Source of the DNA: Holosporaceae bacterium 'Namur'
GTDB lineage: Bacteria; Pseudomonadota; Alphaproteobacteria; Rickettsiales; Midichloriaceae
Direction of reading: 5' to 3'
Assembly (NCBI GenBank): GCA_014116815.1
Contig: JACGYV010000010.1
Coordinates: 1 to 61,523 of the forward strand
DNA length: 61,523 bases
The position numbers and the translations under genes were made by a program. The notes beneath the pieces are model-generated. The model made no database searches. It saw only the letters and a list, made by a program, of their open reading frames with translations, and had not been told where the DNA came from. Below are positions 20,087 through 29,290 of the stretch, in pieces; the first letter of the stretch is position 1, and the number at the start of each line of letters is the position of its first letter.

Positions 20087-20488
20087 ATGACGGAAGCTAA
20101 AATCAATAAAAATTCAAATATTAATATTTATGCAAATGATAATGAATTTGACTCTTCTTTAGAGTCGGAATTTATTTTCGATGTCAATAACCCGTCCGAG
20201 CTTGAAATCCTTAACAATATAAAAACTTTTCTTCTACGTACCGGTAGATTCTCTCCGGAGATAATTGAAGAAGGCATGTTAAGAGCAATTAAAACTTATA
20301 AACCGAGCAGCCTTGAAGAACTTTTATCTAAGGAAAATTTATTATATCGAGAAGAAGATGTATCTTCGGCTTACAAGGGTCAATTAACCATAAAAGAAAT
20401 GATGGAAGATTTTGATGAAAAATATGGAGATAATTTTCAAGACTCTATAGACCCCGAGATTCATTGGGAACTTTACGAACCTTGCTAG
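20087..20488 (+). CDS. Hypothetical acidic protein
   Basis: A 133-residue acidic protein from the ATG at 20087; an in-frame TTG at 20075 would add four residues. The first 30 residues are Asn-rich and look disordered. The rest is predicted mostly helical (LLRTGRFSPEIIEEGMLRAI, SLEELLSKENLLYREEDVSS). It ends in a Trp/Tyr-containing tail (IHWELYEPC). No known domain is recognised. It stands alone on the plus strand, convergent with the putative metallopeptidase gene. Confidence 0.55.
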   Translation: MTEAKINKNSNINIYANDNEFDSSLESEFIFDVNNPSELEILNNIKTFLLRTGRFSPEIIEEGMLRAIKTYKPSSLEELLSKENLLYREEDVSSAYKGQLTIKEMMEDFDEKYGDNFQDSIDPEIHWELYEPC

Positions 20489-20508
20489 ACCTCAGCAAAT
20501 ATATTCCT

Positions 20509-21330
20509 CTAACCGAAAGGATTACTTTTTATTGACTTAACCGCCTTGCCCCAAGCTGGCTTATTAGGGTTCTCATGAATTGAATTATGCTTAGTTTCAG
20601 TCCATTTAGGCTTAATCTCTTCTAAAGGCTTTATATATTCTTTGCTTTTAGTTGCAATATTAAAATTAATTTTTGAATTTATTGTATTATAAAAATCTCC
20701 GGCTAAAAACTTTACCGTATTATCAAAAAACTGATATATTTCCTGCATATTATAGCCATATTGGGCACCGAACCCCGCTACTTCCTTTGCACTAGCTACC
20801 AGCTGAAAAAATCGAGCAAACCATTCGGAAATTTTATGCGCTGCGGGATAATTTTCCACCTCACTAACCATAATTTGCTTTATAGCGGCTCGCAGTGAAA
20901 CATTATTTGAATTATGAATTTTTAAATCCAGGCTTATTTTTTCAGCAAAGGGTTGAAGAGAAGTAAAATCCCCTTCTCCTTCCAACATATGTGCAAGTTC
21001 ATGCACAATTATATCAGCGGATACTTTTTTTATTGTTATTACATAATTTTTTTCCGACTTAATCTTATTCAAAACTTTATTAAATGAGCTACCCTCAATA
21101 GTTTTACAATTACCCTCGTCAAGTTCGAAAAACCTTCTGTCATAAACATTAAAGCTCAACCTACCTTTCATGCATAATGTAGTAACTAAATCAAACATAT
21201 GTTTAAATACTTCATACTGATAAAGCTTCTTAACCTCGGCCATGAACCTGGTCATATTTAAACTATTTTCAGCTTTGGTGTTCAGTTCGATTATTTCAAG
21301 CGGGGTTTTATTAATGATCGGTAAATTCAT
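20509..21330 (-). CDS. Putative HExxH zinc metallopeptidase, unknown family
   Basis: A 273-residue protein with a zinc-peptidase motif His110-Glu-Leu-Ala-His114 in DIIVHELAHMLEGEG. A possible third ligand is the Glu in the helix HKISEWFARFFQLVASAKEV, the spacing used by gluzincin-type peptidases. The hydrophobic residues before HExxH and the acidic residues after it support a true metal site. There is no signal peptide. The C-terminal 50 residues are Pro/Lys-rich and low in structure. It follows the exported protein gene by 4 bases, so the two are probably co-translated. Substrate unknown; an effector or a housekeeping protease are both possible. Confidence 0.6.
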   Translation of the reverse strand: MNLPIINKTPLEIIELNTKAENSLNMTRFMAEVKKLYQYEVFKHMFDLVTTLCMKGRLSFNVYDRRFFELDEGNCKTIEGSSFNKVLNKIKSEKNYVITIKKVSADIIVHELAHMLEGEGDFTSLQPFAEKISLDLKIHNSNNVSLRAAIKQIMVSEVENYPAAHKISEWFARFFQLVASAKEVAGFGAQYGYNMQEIYQFFDNTVKFLAGDFYNTINSKINFNIATKSKEYIKPLEEIKPKWTETKHNSIHENPNKPAWGKAVKSIKSNPFG

Positions 21331-21334
21331 AAAT

Positions 21335-21886
21335 TTATTTTATAATAATTTTTTCAATACAATTCATCCCTGAGATTATCGGGGTATCCACGGCTCGCGA
21401 CAAGCTTATATTGCAGTTAGTTGCCGCCTTAGCTTTAACTCTCTGATTCTTTCCTCTTCGGGTACGATCGGGTATAACCGTGATTGAGGTCTCATCAACA
21501 CTTATTGAAACCACTGCTGATAAACCGTCTTCAGCCGGCTTAAAAGAGTCTACTCTTGCTTGATAATTAATTGATAGTGCAGATTTACTGATTCTTATCA
21601 AATACGCTATATACTCTTCTCTGCTTCTGTTTATAATGCCCCGTTCGGTTTTATCAGGTAAGGTGGAATCTACTCCGGTTATCTGATAGATAAACCTTGC
21701 TTCAGTATCAGTATAATAATTAAAAAAGCGCTTTATTTTAGCAGCATCCTGAGTAGAAAGAACCGCATACATATCCGTAATCAGCTTTTCTGCACTATCT
21801 TTATTTAAAGAGGACGCATAAACTTTAGAATATGCCGCTTGAGACACCACTATTATCACCAAAAAAACTAATAAGCTTTTTTTCAT
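21335..21886 (-). CDS. Exported protein of unknown function
   Basis: A 183-residue protein from the ATG at 21886, chosen because it opens a classical signal peptide (MKKSLLVFLVIIVVSQAAYS) with a cleavage site near residue 20-25. An ATG at 21916 would add ten residues. The mature part begins with a helix around SAEKLITDMYAVLSTQDAAK and continues with beta-rich segments (LSAVVSISVDETSITVIPD), recalling NTF2-like folds. A conserved-looking Cys pair (NCNISL, MNCIEK) may form a disulfide. It precedes the HExxH gene by 4 bases in the same unit. Confidence 0.6.
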   Translation of the reverse strand: MKKSLLVFLVIIVVSQAAYSKVYASSLNKDSAEKLITDMYAVLSTQDAAKIKRFFNYYTDTEARFIYQITGVDSTLPDKTERGIINRSREEYIAYLIRISKSALSINYQARVDSFKPAEDGLSAVVSISVDETSITVIPDRTRRGKNQRVKAKAATNCNISLSRAVDTPIISGMNCIEKIIIK

Positions 21887-22034
21887 ATATTGTTTAGAGT
21901 TAAACCTACTTAACATAATGCGCTAAGAGTAGTAAAAAGGTCAATTTATTTTATAATTTTATTGCATATAGACCTGATAAAGTATATGTTGGCCTTTAAA
22001 TTTTAATATTATTTTTTTACTGATTGCATGAAAG

Positions 22035-23816
22035 ATGTATAAAATACCGACAAAATTTTTTAACTTTTTATGGTTTTTCATTAAGAAACAACCGATCGGT
22101 TTTATAATCATTACTCTGACCTCACTGGTAAATGCAATTTCAAGCACAGTGTGGCCTTATGTTACAGGCAATTTAGTCGATGCTTTCGTTGATTACTCCG
22201 GCTCTATGGAAGGTGCATTTGAAGCCCTGAAAAAACCTATTATTATTGCATTTTGTTTTTGGATAATTATTGAGCTTTTATCCAGAATCAGGGGGTTCTC
22301 ATTATCCGCCGTTATGCCTAAATTTCAGGCGGCGATCAGATTAAGCGCTTTTAAATACGTGAGTCAGCACTCACATGCTTATTTCGTCAGTAATTATGTC
22401 GGAGGAATAGCAAACAGGATATCCGACCTTCCGCGCGGCGCACAAATGGTGGTTGATGTTTTAATTACCATATTTATCCCGGTATTGGTTGCAATAATAA
22501 TCTCCTGCTCCTTTTTCTTTTCGGTTAATCCTTATTTATGTTTAGTGCTGTCTACCTGGCTCGGGTTACATTTACTTATTTTATTCTTTATGTGCAAAAA
22601 AGCGGCCGCTCTTTCCCGTGCCCAATCGGAAGCCAGAACTTATCTACAGGGGAAGATAGTCGATACTATCAGCAATCATCTTAACGTAAGATTATTTACC
22701 CATCACAAACATGAAGAAGAAAAAATAAATGAAATTTCCGATGATGAAAAAGATAAACTTAAAACCACTCTTCATTATGTTGAAATAATTAAATTAGTTC
22801 TAGGGGTGATGGGAATTTTTTGGATGGTAGTATTATTTTCTACTACTTTTAAATTTTGGAGTAGCGGTATTATCTCAATCGGTGAGGTGGTATTAGTAAT
22901 TAATTCTACATTAAATTTAATGGCGCAAATGGGTGTTGCCGCTGAAGAAATGACTTATTTAATCAGGGAAATCGGAGTTTGTCAGCAAGCTCTCAGGATT
23001 TTCCAAGATCCGGTAACTGTTACTGATGTTCCGAATGCAACAAAATTAAAAGTTAAAAGCGGTACTATTAAGTTTGAAAATGTTAACTTCAGATATCGTC
23101 ATAATGAAAATATGTTTTATAATCAGTCTTTAACTATACACGGCGGACAAAAAGTCGGTCTGGTCGGATTTTCAGGCAGCGGTAAAACAACTTTTGCCAA
23201 CCTTATTTTAAGATTATATGAGATTGATTCAGGAAAAATTACCATTGATGATCAGGATATAACCCAAGTTACCGCGAAATCTTTAAGAAAAAATATCTCT
23301 TTCATTCCTCAGGATCCGATTTTATTCCACCGGACGGTAATTGATAATATTAAATACGGCAATATTCGCGCAACCGATGAAGAAGTAATTGAAGCAGCTA
23401 AAAAGGCCGGTTGCCATGAATTTATCCTCGGCTTGGATGAAGGATATAATACTACCGTCGGAGAAAGGGGCACTAAACTATCGGGCGGGCAAAGACAAAG
23501 AATAGCAATTGCACGGGCAATATTAAAAGACGCGCCGATTGTAATTATGGATGAAGCAACTTCCGCCCTGGATTCGGTAACGGAAAGACAGATTAGAGAA
23601 AGTTTAAAATATTTAATGGAAGGAAAAACTACTCTTATCATCGCGCATAGACTTTCAACATTGTTACATGTAGATAGAATCCTCGTATTCGACAGCGGCC
23701 AGATACTTGAAGACGGCTCTCATACCGAGCTCTTAAGTCACAAAGGTCATTACTCCTTATTATGGAGCCTACAGCATGACGGACTGTTACCCGATATGAA
23801 TAAAAAAACTGAATAA
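22035..23816 (+). CDS. ABC-type exporter, fused permease-ATPase
   Basis: A 593-residue half-transporter: six membrane helices in residues about 15-310, then the nucleotide-binding domain. It has Walker A in GFSGSGKTTFANL, the signature LSGGQRQRIAIARA, Walker B in IVIMDEATSALD and the switch His in IIAHRLSTLL. It would function as a homodimer exporting lipids, drugs or peptides. The family resembles multidrug/lipid exporters, but the substrate cannot be read from sequence. It heads a run of four closely spaced plus-strand genes (gaps of 10, 12 and 4 bases) with fabD, fabG and the AFG1-type ATPase. Confidence 0.93.
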   Translation: MYKIPTKFFNFLWFFIKKQPIGFIIITLTSLVNAISSTVWPYVTGNLVDAFVDYSGSMEGAFEALKKPIIIAFCFWIIIELLSRIRGFSLSAVMPKFQAAIRLSAFKYVSQHSHAYFVSNYVGGIANRISDLPRGAQMVVDVLITIFIPVLVAIIISCSFFFSVNPYLCLVLSTWLGLHLLILFFMCKKAAALSRAQSEARTYLQGKIVDTISNHLNVRLFTHHKHEEEKINEISDDEKDKLKTTLHYVEIIKLVLGVMGIFWMVVLFSTTFKFWSSGIISIGEVVLVINSTLNLMAQMGVAAEEMTYLIREIGVCQQALRIFQDPVTVTDVPNATKLKVKSGTIKFENVNFRYRHNENMFYNQSLTIHGGQKVGLVGFSGSGKTTFANLILRLYEIDSGKITIDDQDITQVTAKSLRKNISFIPQDPILFHRTVIDNIKYGNIRATDEEVIEAAKKAGCHEFILGLDEGYNTTVGERGTKLSGGQRQRIAIARAILKDAPIVIMDEATSALDSVTERQIRESLKYLMEGKTTLIIAHRLSTLLHVDRILVFDSGQILEDGSHTELLSHKGHYSLLWSLQHDGLLPDMNKKTE

Positions 23817-23826
23817 GAGTTAGAAT

Positions 23827-24765
23827 ATGAGAACTGCACTTTTATTTCCCGGCCAAGGTTCCCAGAGCGTTGGAATGGGTAAGGAACTTTATGATACATT
23901 CTTAGAAGCTAAAGAAGTATTCCAGGAAGTCGATCAAGCTTTAAAGCAAAATCTTTCTAAAATTATATTTGAGGGCGATCAGGAAACCTTAACTTTAACT
24001 TCAAATACTCAACCTGCCCTCATGACGGTTTCAATTGCAGTCATGAGAGTATTGGAAAAGCAAGGCAAGTTAAATATATCAAAAGATATCTCCGCAAGCG
24101 CAGGCCACTCCTTAGGAGAATATTCAGCGCTTGCAGCAGCTAAGTCTTTCAGCTTAACCGATACTGCACAGCTGTTAAGAACGAGAGGTAATGCAATGCA
24201 GGAAAGCGTTCCATCCGGAAAAGGCGGCATGGTTGCATTACTTGGAACTGAAATAGAACAAGCTGAACGTATTTCCAACGAAGCTAATAATTTCGGGATT
24301 TGTAATATTGCCAATGATAACGGCGCCGGACAAATTGTTTTAAGCGGTGAAATCTCAGCAATTCATTATATTTTAGAAAACTATAAAATTTTTGGTATAA
24401 AACGAGCTGTCAAACTCCCGGTCAGCGCTCCGTTCCACTCGGGTTTAATGAAAAATGCCGAAAAAATTATGAGCCAGGCATTATCAGCATCTGAGATTAA
24501 TTTACCCCTAATTCCGATAATAGCTAACATTTCGATTAAAGCGTATTCATCTGCCGTAGAAATAAAAGAAAATTTAGTTAAACAAGTTTGCGGGAGAGTA
24601 AGGTGGAGAGAAACCATGCATACTTTAGTTAACGACTATAACATTGAGCGATTTATAGAGATCGGTTCAGGAAAAGTACTAAGCACTATTGCAACTAAAA
24701 TGTTTCCTGAGTATAAATCTTTAAGCATATTATCCCTCCAAGATATAGAAGAATTTTTAAAGTAG
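23827..24765 (+). CDS. fabD: Malonyl-CoA:ACP transacylase
   Basis: A 312-residue enzyme that moves malonyl groups from CoA to acyl carrier protein for fatty acid synthesis. It opens with LLFPGQGSQSVGMGKELYD. The catalytic Ser is in SAGHSLGEYSALAAA and the catalytic His in VSAPFHSGLM. Length is typical. The gene lies 10 bases after the ABC exporter and 12 bases before fabG. Confidence 0.97.
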   Translation: MRTALLFPGQGSQSVGMGKELYDTFLEAKEVFQEVDQALKQNLSKIIFEGDQETLTLTSNTQPALMTVSIAVMRVLEKQGKLNISKDISASAGHSLGEYSALAAAKSFSLTDTAQLLRTRGNAMQESVPSGKGGMVALLGTEIEQAERISNEANNFGICNIANDNGAGQIVLSGEISAIHYILENYKIFGIKRAVKLPVSAPFHSGLMKNAEKIMSQALSASEINLPLIPIIANISIKAYSSAVEIKENLVKQVCGRVRWRETMHTLVNDYNIERFIEIGSGKVLSTIATKMFPEYKSLSILSLQDIEEFLK

Positions 24766-24777
24766 GAGAAACAATAA

Positions 24778-25515
24778 ATGTTTAGCTTAAATAATAAAAA
24801 AGCTCTTATTACGGGAGCAAGCGGCGGCATAGGTAAAGAAATTGCAAAAAGCTTAGTTCAGGCAGGAGTAGAAGTAATTTTAACCGGAACCAGGGAACAA
24901 GCTTTAGAAGAAGCTTGCGAATCCTTAGGGGATTCAGCGAATTATTTGGTAGCCAACCTTGGTGACTCCGATTCGTTATCCGGTTTATTCAATAAGGCTG
25001 AAGAGATGACGGGTGGTATTGATATATTAGTTTGTAATGCGGGAATTACGAAGGATAACCTTATTATACGAATGAAAGATGAAGAATGGGAAGAAGTAAT
25101 CAGGATTAATTTAACCGCTACTTTTAAGCTGAACCGGGAAGCCGTAAAAAAAATGATAAAAAGAAGATTTGGCCGTATAATTAATATAACCTCAGTAGTC
25201 GGTTTTACCGGCAATTTCGGTCAAGCTAACTATTGTGCTTCCAAGGCAGGAGTAGTAGGGATGACTAAGGCAATTGCAATAGAATCAGCCACCAGGGGAG
25301 TTACGGTAAATTGTATTGCTCCGGGATTTATTGAAACTCCTATGACTGATGTTCTAAAAGATGAAGTCAAGCAGCAGATATTACAAAAAGTACCGATGCA
25401 AAGAATGGGGACACCTAAAGAAATTGCAAATGCGGTGCTGTTCCTCGCTTCCGAAGAAGCTTCTTATATCACGGGGAACACTCTGCATGTTAACGGCGGC
25501 ATGTACCTGACTTAA
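24778..25515 (+). CDS. fabG: 3-oxoacyl-ACP reductase
   Basis: A 245-residue short-chain dehydrogenase that reduces 3-oxoacyl-ACP with NADPH. The cofactor motif is GASGGIGKEIA, the structural motif LVCNAGIT, and the catalytic Ser and Tyr-x-x-x-Lys are seen in INITSVVGFTGN and ANYCASKAGVVGM. It ends in the usual GNTLHVNGGMYLT. The gene is preceded by AGGAGAAA and follows fabD, as in many bacteria. It could also supply 3-hydroxyacyl units to the PHA locus, although that normally uses a CoA-specific reductase. Confidence 0.97.
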   Translation: MFSLNNKKALITGASGGIGKEIAKSLVQAGVEVILTGTREQALEEACESLGDSANYLVANLGDSDSLSGLFNKAEEMTGGIDILVCNAGITKDNLIIRMKDEEWEEVIRINLTATFKLNREAVKKMIKRRFGRIINITSVVGFTGNFGQANYCASKAGVVGMTKAIAIESATRGVTVNCIAPGFIETPMTDVLKDEVKQQILQKVPMQRMGTPKEIANAVLFLASEEASYITGNTLHVNGGMYLT

Positions 25516-25519
25516 TTAC

Positions 25520-26641
25520 ATGGGATTTAACTTAAAGGAATTATATAGTAATTTTGTAAAAGATAACGGATTAGAAAACGATCCTGGCCAATTTGAGCTG
25601 GTGAATATATTAGATCAATATAAAACCTCTCTTGAAACAAGAAACCAACCGCTTATAAAAAGAATTTTTTCTAAAGGCCCTCCAAATAAAGAAGGAAAAA
25701 AGAAAGGCATATATATTTGCGGCGATGTAGGTAGAGGTAAATCCATGATCATGGATTTATTTTATAATAGCTTAATTTTAAAAAATAAACGGCGTATTCA
25801 CTTTCATCAATTCATGCTTGATTTTCATAATGCCTTACATACATATCGCATTAAAAATCAAAGTATAAGTAATAGTAATGATCAAGTAATTATACTTGCC
25901 AAGCAAATTGCAAAAAAGGCCAAAGTTATCTGCTTAGATGAGTTGCAGGTAAATAACATAGCTGATGCTATGATTGTGGAGAGATTATTCACTGCTATAA
26001 TTGACGAAGGAACTTTTATAGTTATTACCTCTAATCGTCATCCGGAAGAGTTATTTAAAGACGGTTTGCAAAGAGAAAGATTCATACCCTTTATAGATTT
26101 AATTAAGCAGAATTTTTTAATATTCCAACTTAACAATTTTAAAGATTATCGCCTGGATAAACTAACCTGTTTAGATAAGCTTTTTTTCTCCCCCTTAAAT
26201 CAAGAAACGAAAAACCGAATTAACGAGATAATCGGCACTATTACCGGCAATAAAAAATTAGAACGTAATGAATTATTTGTTGAAGACAATAAAATATTAA
26301 AGCTGGAAAGAACATATGGAAATATAGCCGTATTCACTTTTAACGAATTATGTTTAATGCCGCTCGGCGCAATCGATTATTTTAAAATTGCGCAAAATTT
26401 TAATACGTTGGTTATTGAAGATATACCCGAATTAACTAATGATAATCACAACGAAGCTTTAAGGTTCATTACTCTTATTGATTGCTTGTATGAAAATCAT
26501 ACCCGCCTTATATGCTCTGCAGCAAATCCGATTGAGAAGATTTATAACGGTACCAGAAACCGGTTTGAATTTGATAGAACTATCTCAAGGCTTACGGAAA
26601 TGCAGAGCGCCGAATATATTATGGCTCAGCAAAAGCCCTAA
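25520..26641 (+). CDS. zapE: AFG1/ZapE-type ATPase
   Basis: A 373-residue AAA-like ATPase. Walker A is in YICGDVGRGKSMIMDLFYN and Walker B in VICLDELQVNNIADAM. The family signature RIHFHQFMLDFHN follows the first helix, and ITSNRHPEELFKDGLQRERF carries sensor residues. ZapE in Escherichia coli affects Z-ring dynamics; mitochondrial AFG1 is a chaperone/protease adaptor. It is the last gene of the exporter-fabD-fabG unit, starting 4 bases after fabG. Family assignment is secure, exact role less so. Confidence 0.93.
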   Translation: MGFNLKELYSNFVKDNGLENDPGQFELVNILDQYKTSLETRNQPLIKRIFSKGPPNKEGKKKGIYICGDVGRGKSMIMDLFYNSLILKNKRRIHFHQFMLDFHNALHTYRIKNQSISNSNDQVIILAKQIAKKAKVICLDELQVNNIADAMIVERLFTAIIDEGTFIVITSNRHPEELFKDGLQRERFIPFIDLIKQNFLIFQLNNFKDYRLDKLTCLDKLFFSPLNQETKNRINEIIGTITGNKKLERNELFVEDNKILKLERTYGNIAVFTFNELCLMPLGAIDYFKIAQNFNTLVIEDIPELTNDNHNEALRFITLIDCLYENHTRLICSAANPIEKIYNGTRNRFEFDRTISRLTEMQSAEYIMAQQKP

Positions 26642-26719
26642 GTTTAGTTCTTATCTTTAATAGACAAGCTTAAAAGTTCATTTTATACTTAAATTTCATG
26701 TATGTTTTAAGTGGATAAA

Positions 26720-27637
26720 ATGTTTTCAGTTTATTTTTGGATAGGATTTGTTGCTTTTGTTTTGGTTATGCTTGCAATTGACCTTGGGGTATTAAATAAA
26801 AAGCCTAAAGAACCGAAATTTAAAGAGGTATTCTTTTTAACAATTTTTTGGATGATTCTTGCTTTCTTATTCGGAGGCTTGATCTACGCCTATGCCGGCA
26901 GCCAAAAAGCAATGGAGTTCATCACGGGTTATTTAGTCGAGCTTTCTTTAAGTGTCGATAATGTGTTCGTATTCGTATTATTATTTAATTATTTTAAAGT
27001 AGATATCAAATATCAGCATAGAGTACTTTTCTGGGGAATAGTGGGGGCAATTATAATGAGATTCCTCATGATTACGGGCGGAATTTATTTAGTGCAGCAC
27101 TTCCAGTGGATATTTTACTTATTCGGTGCATTCTTAATATTTAGTGCTTATAAAATTGCTTTCTCGGAAAGTGAAGAAGTTGAGATTGAAGATAATAAGT
27201 TAATTAAGTTTTTAAAACGCTACCTGAGAGTTACCGATAAATATCACGGTGATAAATTCATAGTAATGGAAAAAGGTAAACGAGTATTCACCCCCCTATT
27301 CGTACTATTAATTTTAGTTGAACAAAGTGACCTCATATTTGCCATGGATTCAATCCCTGCCATCCTTGCAATCACTCAAGATGCTTTTATTGTGTTCACT
27401 TCAAACATATTTGCAATTCTCGGACTTAGATCACTTTACTTTTTACTTGCTAAAGTAGTGCATAAATTTGTTTATTTAAAATACGGCTTAAGTGTTATTT
27501 TAGCTTATATAGGAACAAAGATGATTTTACTGGTGCAAGGAGTTCATATCCCGACTTCTTTATCCCTTGGAGTGATAATCCTATCTATTTTAGTTTCCGT
27601 AGTGCTTTCTTTAAATAAAGCTAAAAAAATACAATAA
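26720..27637 (+). CDS. TerC-family integral membrane protein
   Basis: A 305-residue membrane protein from the ATG at 26720, which has AAGTGGA upstream; a GTG at 26711 is an alternative. It has about seven to nine helices and the family's acidic intramembrane motifs: AIDLGVLNKKPKEPKFKEV, LSLSVDNVFVFVLLFNYF and EQSDLIFAMDSIPAILAITQ. TerC/Alx-type proteins export Mn2+ or support metal-loading of secreted enzymes. It stands alone, with 69 bases after zapE and 100 bases before the aldolase gene. Confidence 0.93.
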   Translation: MFSVYFWIGFVAFVLVMLAIDLGVLNKKPKEPKFKEVFFLTIFWMILAFLFGGLIYAYAGSQKAMEFITGYLVELSLSVDNVFVFVLLFNYFKVDIKYQHRVLFWGIVGAIIMRFLMITGGIYLVQHFQWIFYLFGAFLIFSAYKIAFSESEEVEIEDNKLIKFLKRYLRVTDKYHGDKFIVMEKGKRVFTPLFVLLILVEQSDLIFAMDSIPAILAITQDAFIVFTSNIFAILGLRSLYFLLAKVVHKFVYLKYGLSVILAYIGTKMILLVQGVHIPTSLSLGVIILSILVSVVLSLNKAKKIQ

Positions 27638-27737
27638 CTTATAAGTTGAAATATATAGTTTTAACAAAACCGTTGCATTTAGATTTTCAATCTTCTAAAA
27701 AAGCTTAATATAAATAATTTTTAAGTAATATTTTATT

Positions 27738-28667
27738 ATGCACCCCACTCAAAGAGTTAGAAAAATCTTATCCTATTATGAAAGTGATAACCCCGGAACT
27801 AAAACAAATATAGCAAGAATATTAATGGCCGGTAAGCTGGGCGGCACGGGAAGGATGGTAATACTTCCGGTTGATCAGGGTTTTGAACACGGACCTATTG
27901 CAAGTTTTGCGCCGAACCCTGAAGCTTATGACCCGCATTATCATTATAAGCTTGCGATTGATGCAGGCTTAAGTGCATATGCAGCTCCTCTCGGCATGCT
28001 TGAAGCAGGAGCCGATACTTTTGCGGGAGCAATTCCGCTTATATTAAAAGTGAACAGCTCTAATGTACTATTAAATAAAAATTTGGCTCCCGATCAAAGT
28101 ATTACTGCAAGTGTTAAAGATGCACTTAGACTCGGTTGTGCAGCTGTAGGGTTTACTATTTACCCGGGCTCGGATCATTCCCTTCATATGATGGAAGAAA
28201 TTAAGGAAATGTCTGCTGAAGCCAAATCTTACGGATTAGTTACGGTAATCTGGTCTTATGCAAGAGGAGGCATGGTTTCCAAAGACGGAGAAACCGCTCA
28301 TGATGTGATAGCTTATGCGGCACATATTGCAGCACTACTCGGTGCACATATTATTAAAGTTAAGCCTTCTATTGATGTTATTGAATTAGATAATGCTAAA
28401 AAAGCATTCGAGAAAAACCCAGTCTCAATAAAAGAATTAAAAGATAGGATAGCACATATTGTGAAAACCACCTTTAACGGCAGAAGGCTAATGGTGTTTT
28501 CAGGCGGAGCAACAAAATCTACCGAAGATGTATATAATGAAGTAAGAGCGATTCGAGACGGCGGCGGAAACGGCTCAATCATTGGTAGAAATACTTTCCA
28601 AAGGCCGAGAGCCGAAGCTTTAAAACTTCTTTCGGATATTATAGAAATTTATAAAGGCAGGCTATAA
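27738..28667 (+). CDS. fbaB: Class I fructose-bisphosphate aldolase (DhnA/FbaB type)
   Basis: A 309-residue aldolase of the archaeal/bacterial class I type. The N-terminal part carries MVILPVDQGFEHGP. The Schiff-base Lys lies in AHIIKVKPS, and the phosphate-binding end in LMVFSGGATKS and NGSIIGRNTFQRPR. It cleaves or forms fructose 1,6-bisphosphate without a metal. In Rickettsiales with incomplete glycolysis it would mainly serve the reverse, anabolic direction from triose phosphates. The gene is monocistronic and ends at a strong bidirectional terminator. Confidence 0.94.
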   Translation: MHPTQRVRKILSYYESDNPGTKTNIARILMAGKLGGTGRMVILPVDQGFEHGPIASFAPNPEAYDPHYHYKLAIDAGLSAYAAPLGMLEAGADTFAGAIPLILKVNSSNVLLNKNLAPDQSITASVKDALRLGCAAVGFTIYPGSDHSLHMMEEIKEMSAEAKSYGLVTVIWSYARGGMVSKDGETAHDVIAYAAHIAALLGAHIIKVKPSIDVIELDNAKKAFEKNPVSIKELKDRIAHIVKTTFNGRRLMVFSGGATKSTEDVYNEVRAIRDGGGNGSIIGRNTFQRPRAEALKLLSDIIEIYKGRL

Positions 28668-28679
28668 ATTAAATCAACC

Positions 28680-28704
28680 TTAGGGTTAATAGCTTTAACC
28701 CTAA
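28680..28704. terminator. bidirectional terminator
   Basis: TTAGGGTTAA at 28680-28689 pairs perfectly with TTAACCCTAA at 28695-28704 around a 5-base loop. It sits between the convergent ends of the aldolase and relE-like genes, so it can serve both. Confidence 0.7.
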
Positions 28705-28705
28705 T

Positions 28706-28984
28706 CTACTTTATTTGATTTAGCAGCCTATATATTTCATTGTCATTGCGCTTACCGATTAATAATATATTTAAGCACTCTTCTTTATCTGAATAATATA
28801 TAATTCTGTATTCCCCTATATCAGCACGCCTATAACTTGAATGTTTACCTTTTAATTGTATAGAATCATGCGGAATATGGTTTTCTTGAAGACTTAATAC
28901 TTTTTTAGCAATTTGTTTAGCATGTTTAGACAAAATATTTTTAAGAAATTTAGCCGCTTGTTTGGATAAATTAACTTTTTTCAT
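28706..28984 (-). CDS. relE: RelE/ParE-family toxin
   Basis: A 92-residue protein with the RelE fold: N-terminal helices (SKQAAKFLKNILSKHAKQIA), then beta strands with the basic patch LKGKHSSYRRADIGEYRIIY and LNILLIGKRNDNEIYRLL. RelE toxins cleave mRNA in the ribosomal A site; ParE relatives poison gyrase, and the sequence favours the RelE side. Its start overlaps the antitoxin end by 14 bases, the signature of a translationally coupled toxin-antitoxin pair. Both genes look intact. Confidence 0.9.
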   Translation of the reverse strand: MKKVNLSKQAAKFLKNILSKHAKQIAKKVLSLQENHIPHDSIQLKGKHSSYRRADIGEYRIIYYSDKEECLNILLIGKRNDNEIYRLLNQIK

Positions 28985-29225
28985 TTAATAGTTCCATTAA
29001 CAACTCACTACTTTCTTTATTACCGATATAACCCTCTTGCTTAGCCTGATAGGCTTTCTCGCCCCAATAATTATCTTCAAGATTTTGAAGACGTTGATAC
29101 TCATCAATAGATAACATTACAGCTACTGCCCGACCTTTTTTTTCAATAACGACAGGTTCTTTCTGTACTGTATCTAATACTTTACCGAATGAATTTTTAG
29201 CTTCCCCTGCTGCAAATATTTGCAT
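28971..29225 (-). CDS. Phd/YefM-family antitoxin
   Basis: An 84-residue antitoxin from the ATG at 29225, where the family consensus begins (MQIFAAGEAKNSFGKVLDTV). An ATG at 29255 would add ten residues. The core continues with EPVVIEKKGRAVAVMLSIDE, the DNA-binding fold of the YefM/Phd group, and ends in a variable helical tail that would wrap the toxin. It overlaps relE by 14 bases and lies about 65 bases after the dapE start of the convergent reading context. Autorepression of its own promoter is usual for the family. Confidence 0.9.
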   Translation of the reverse strand: MQIFAAGEAKNSFGKVLDTVQKEPVVIEKKGRAVAVMLSIDEYQRLQNLEDNYWGEKAYQAKQEGYIGNKESSELLMELLNEKS

Positions 29226-29290
29226 ATCATTTACTTTTTTAGCTATTATATCCATTATAGCCGTTAAAGCTAATTAAGTAAATTATTTAG

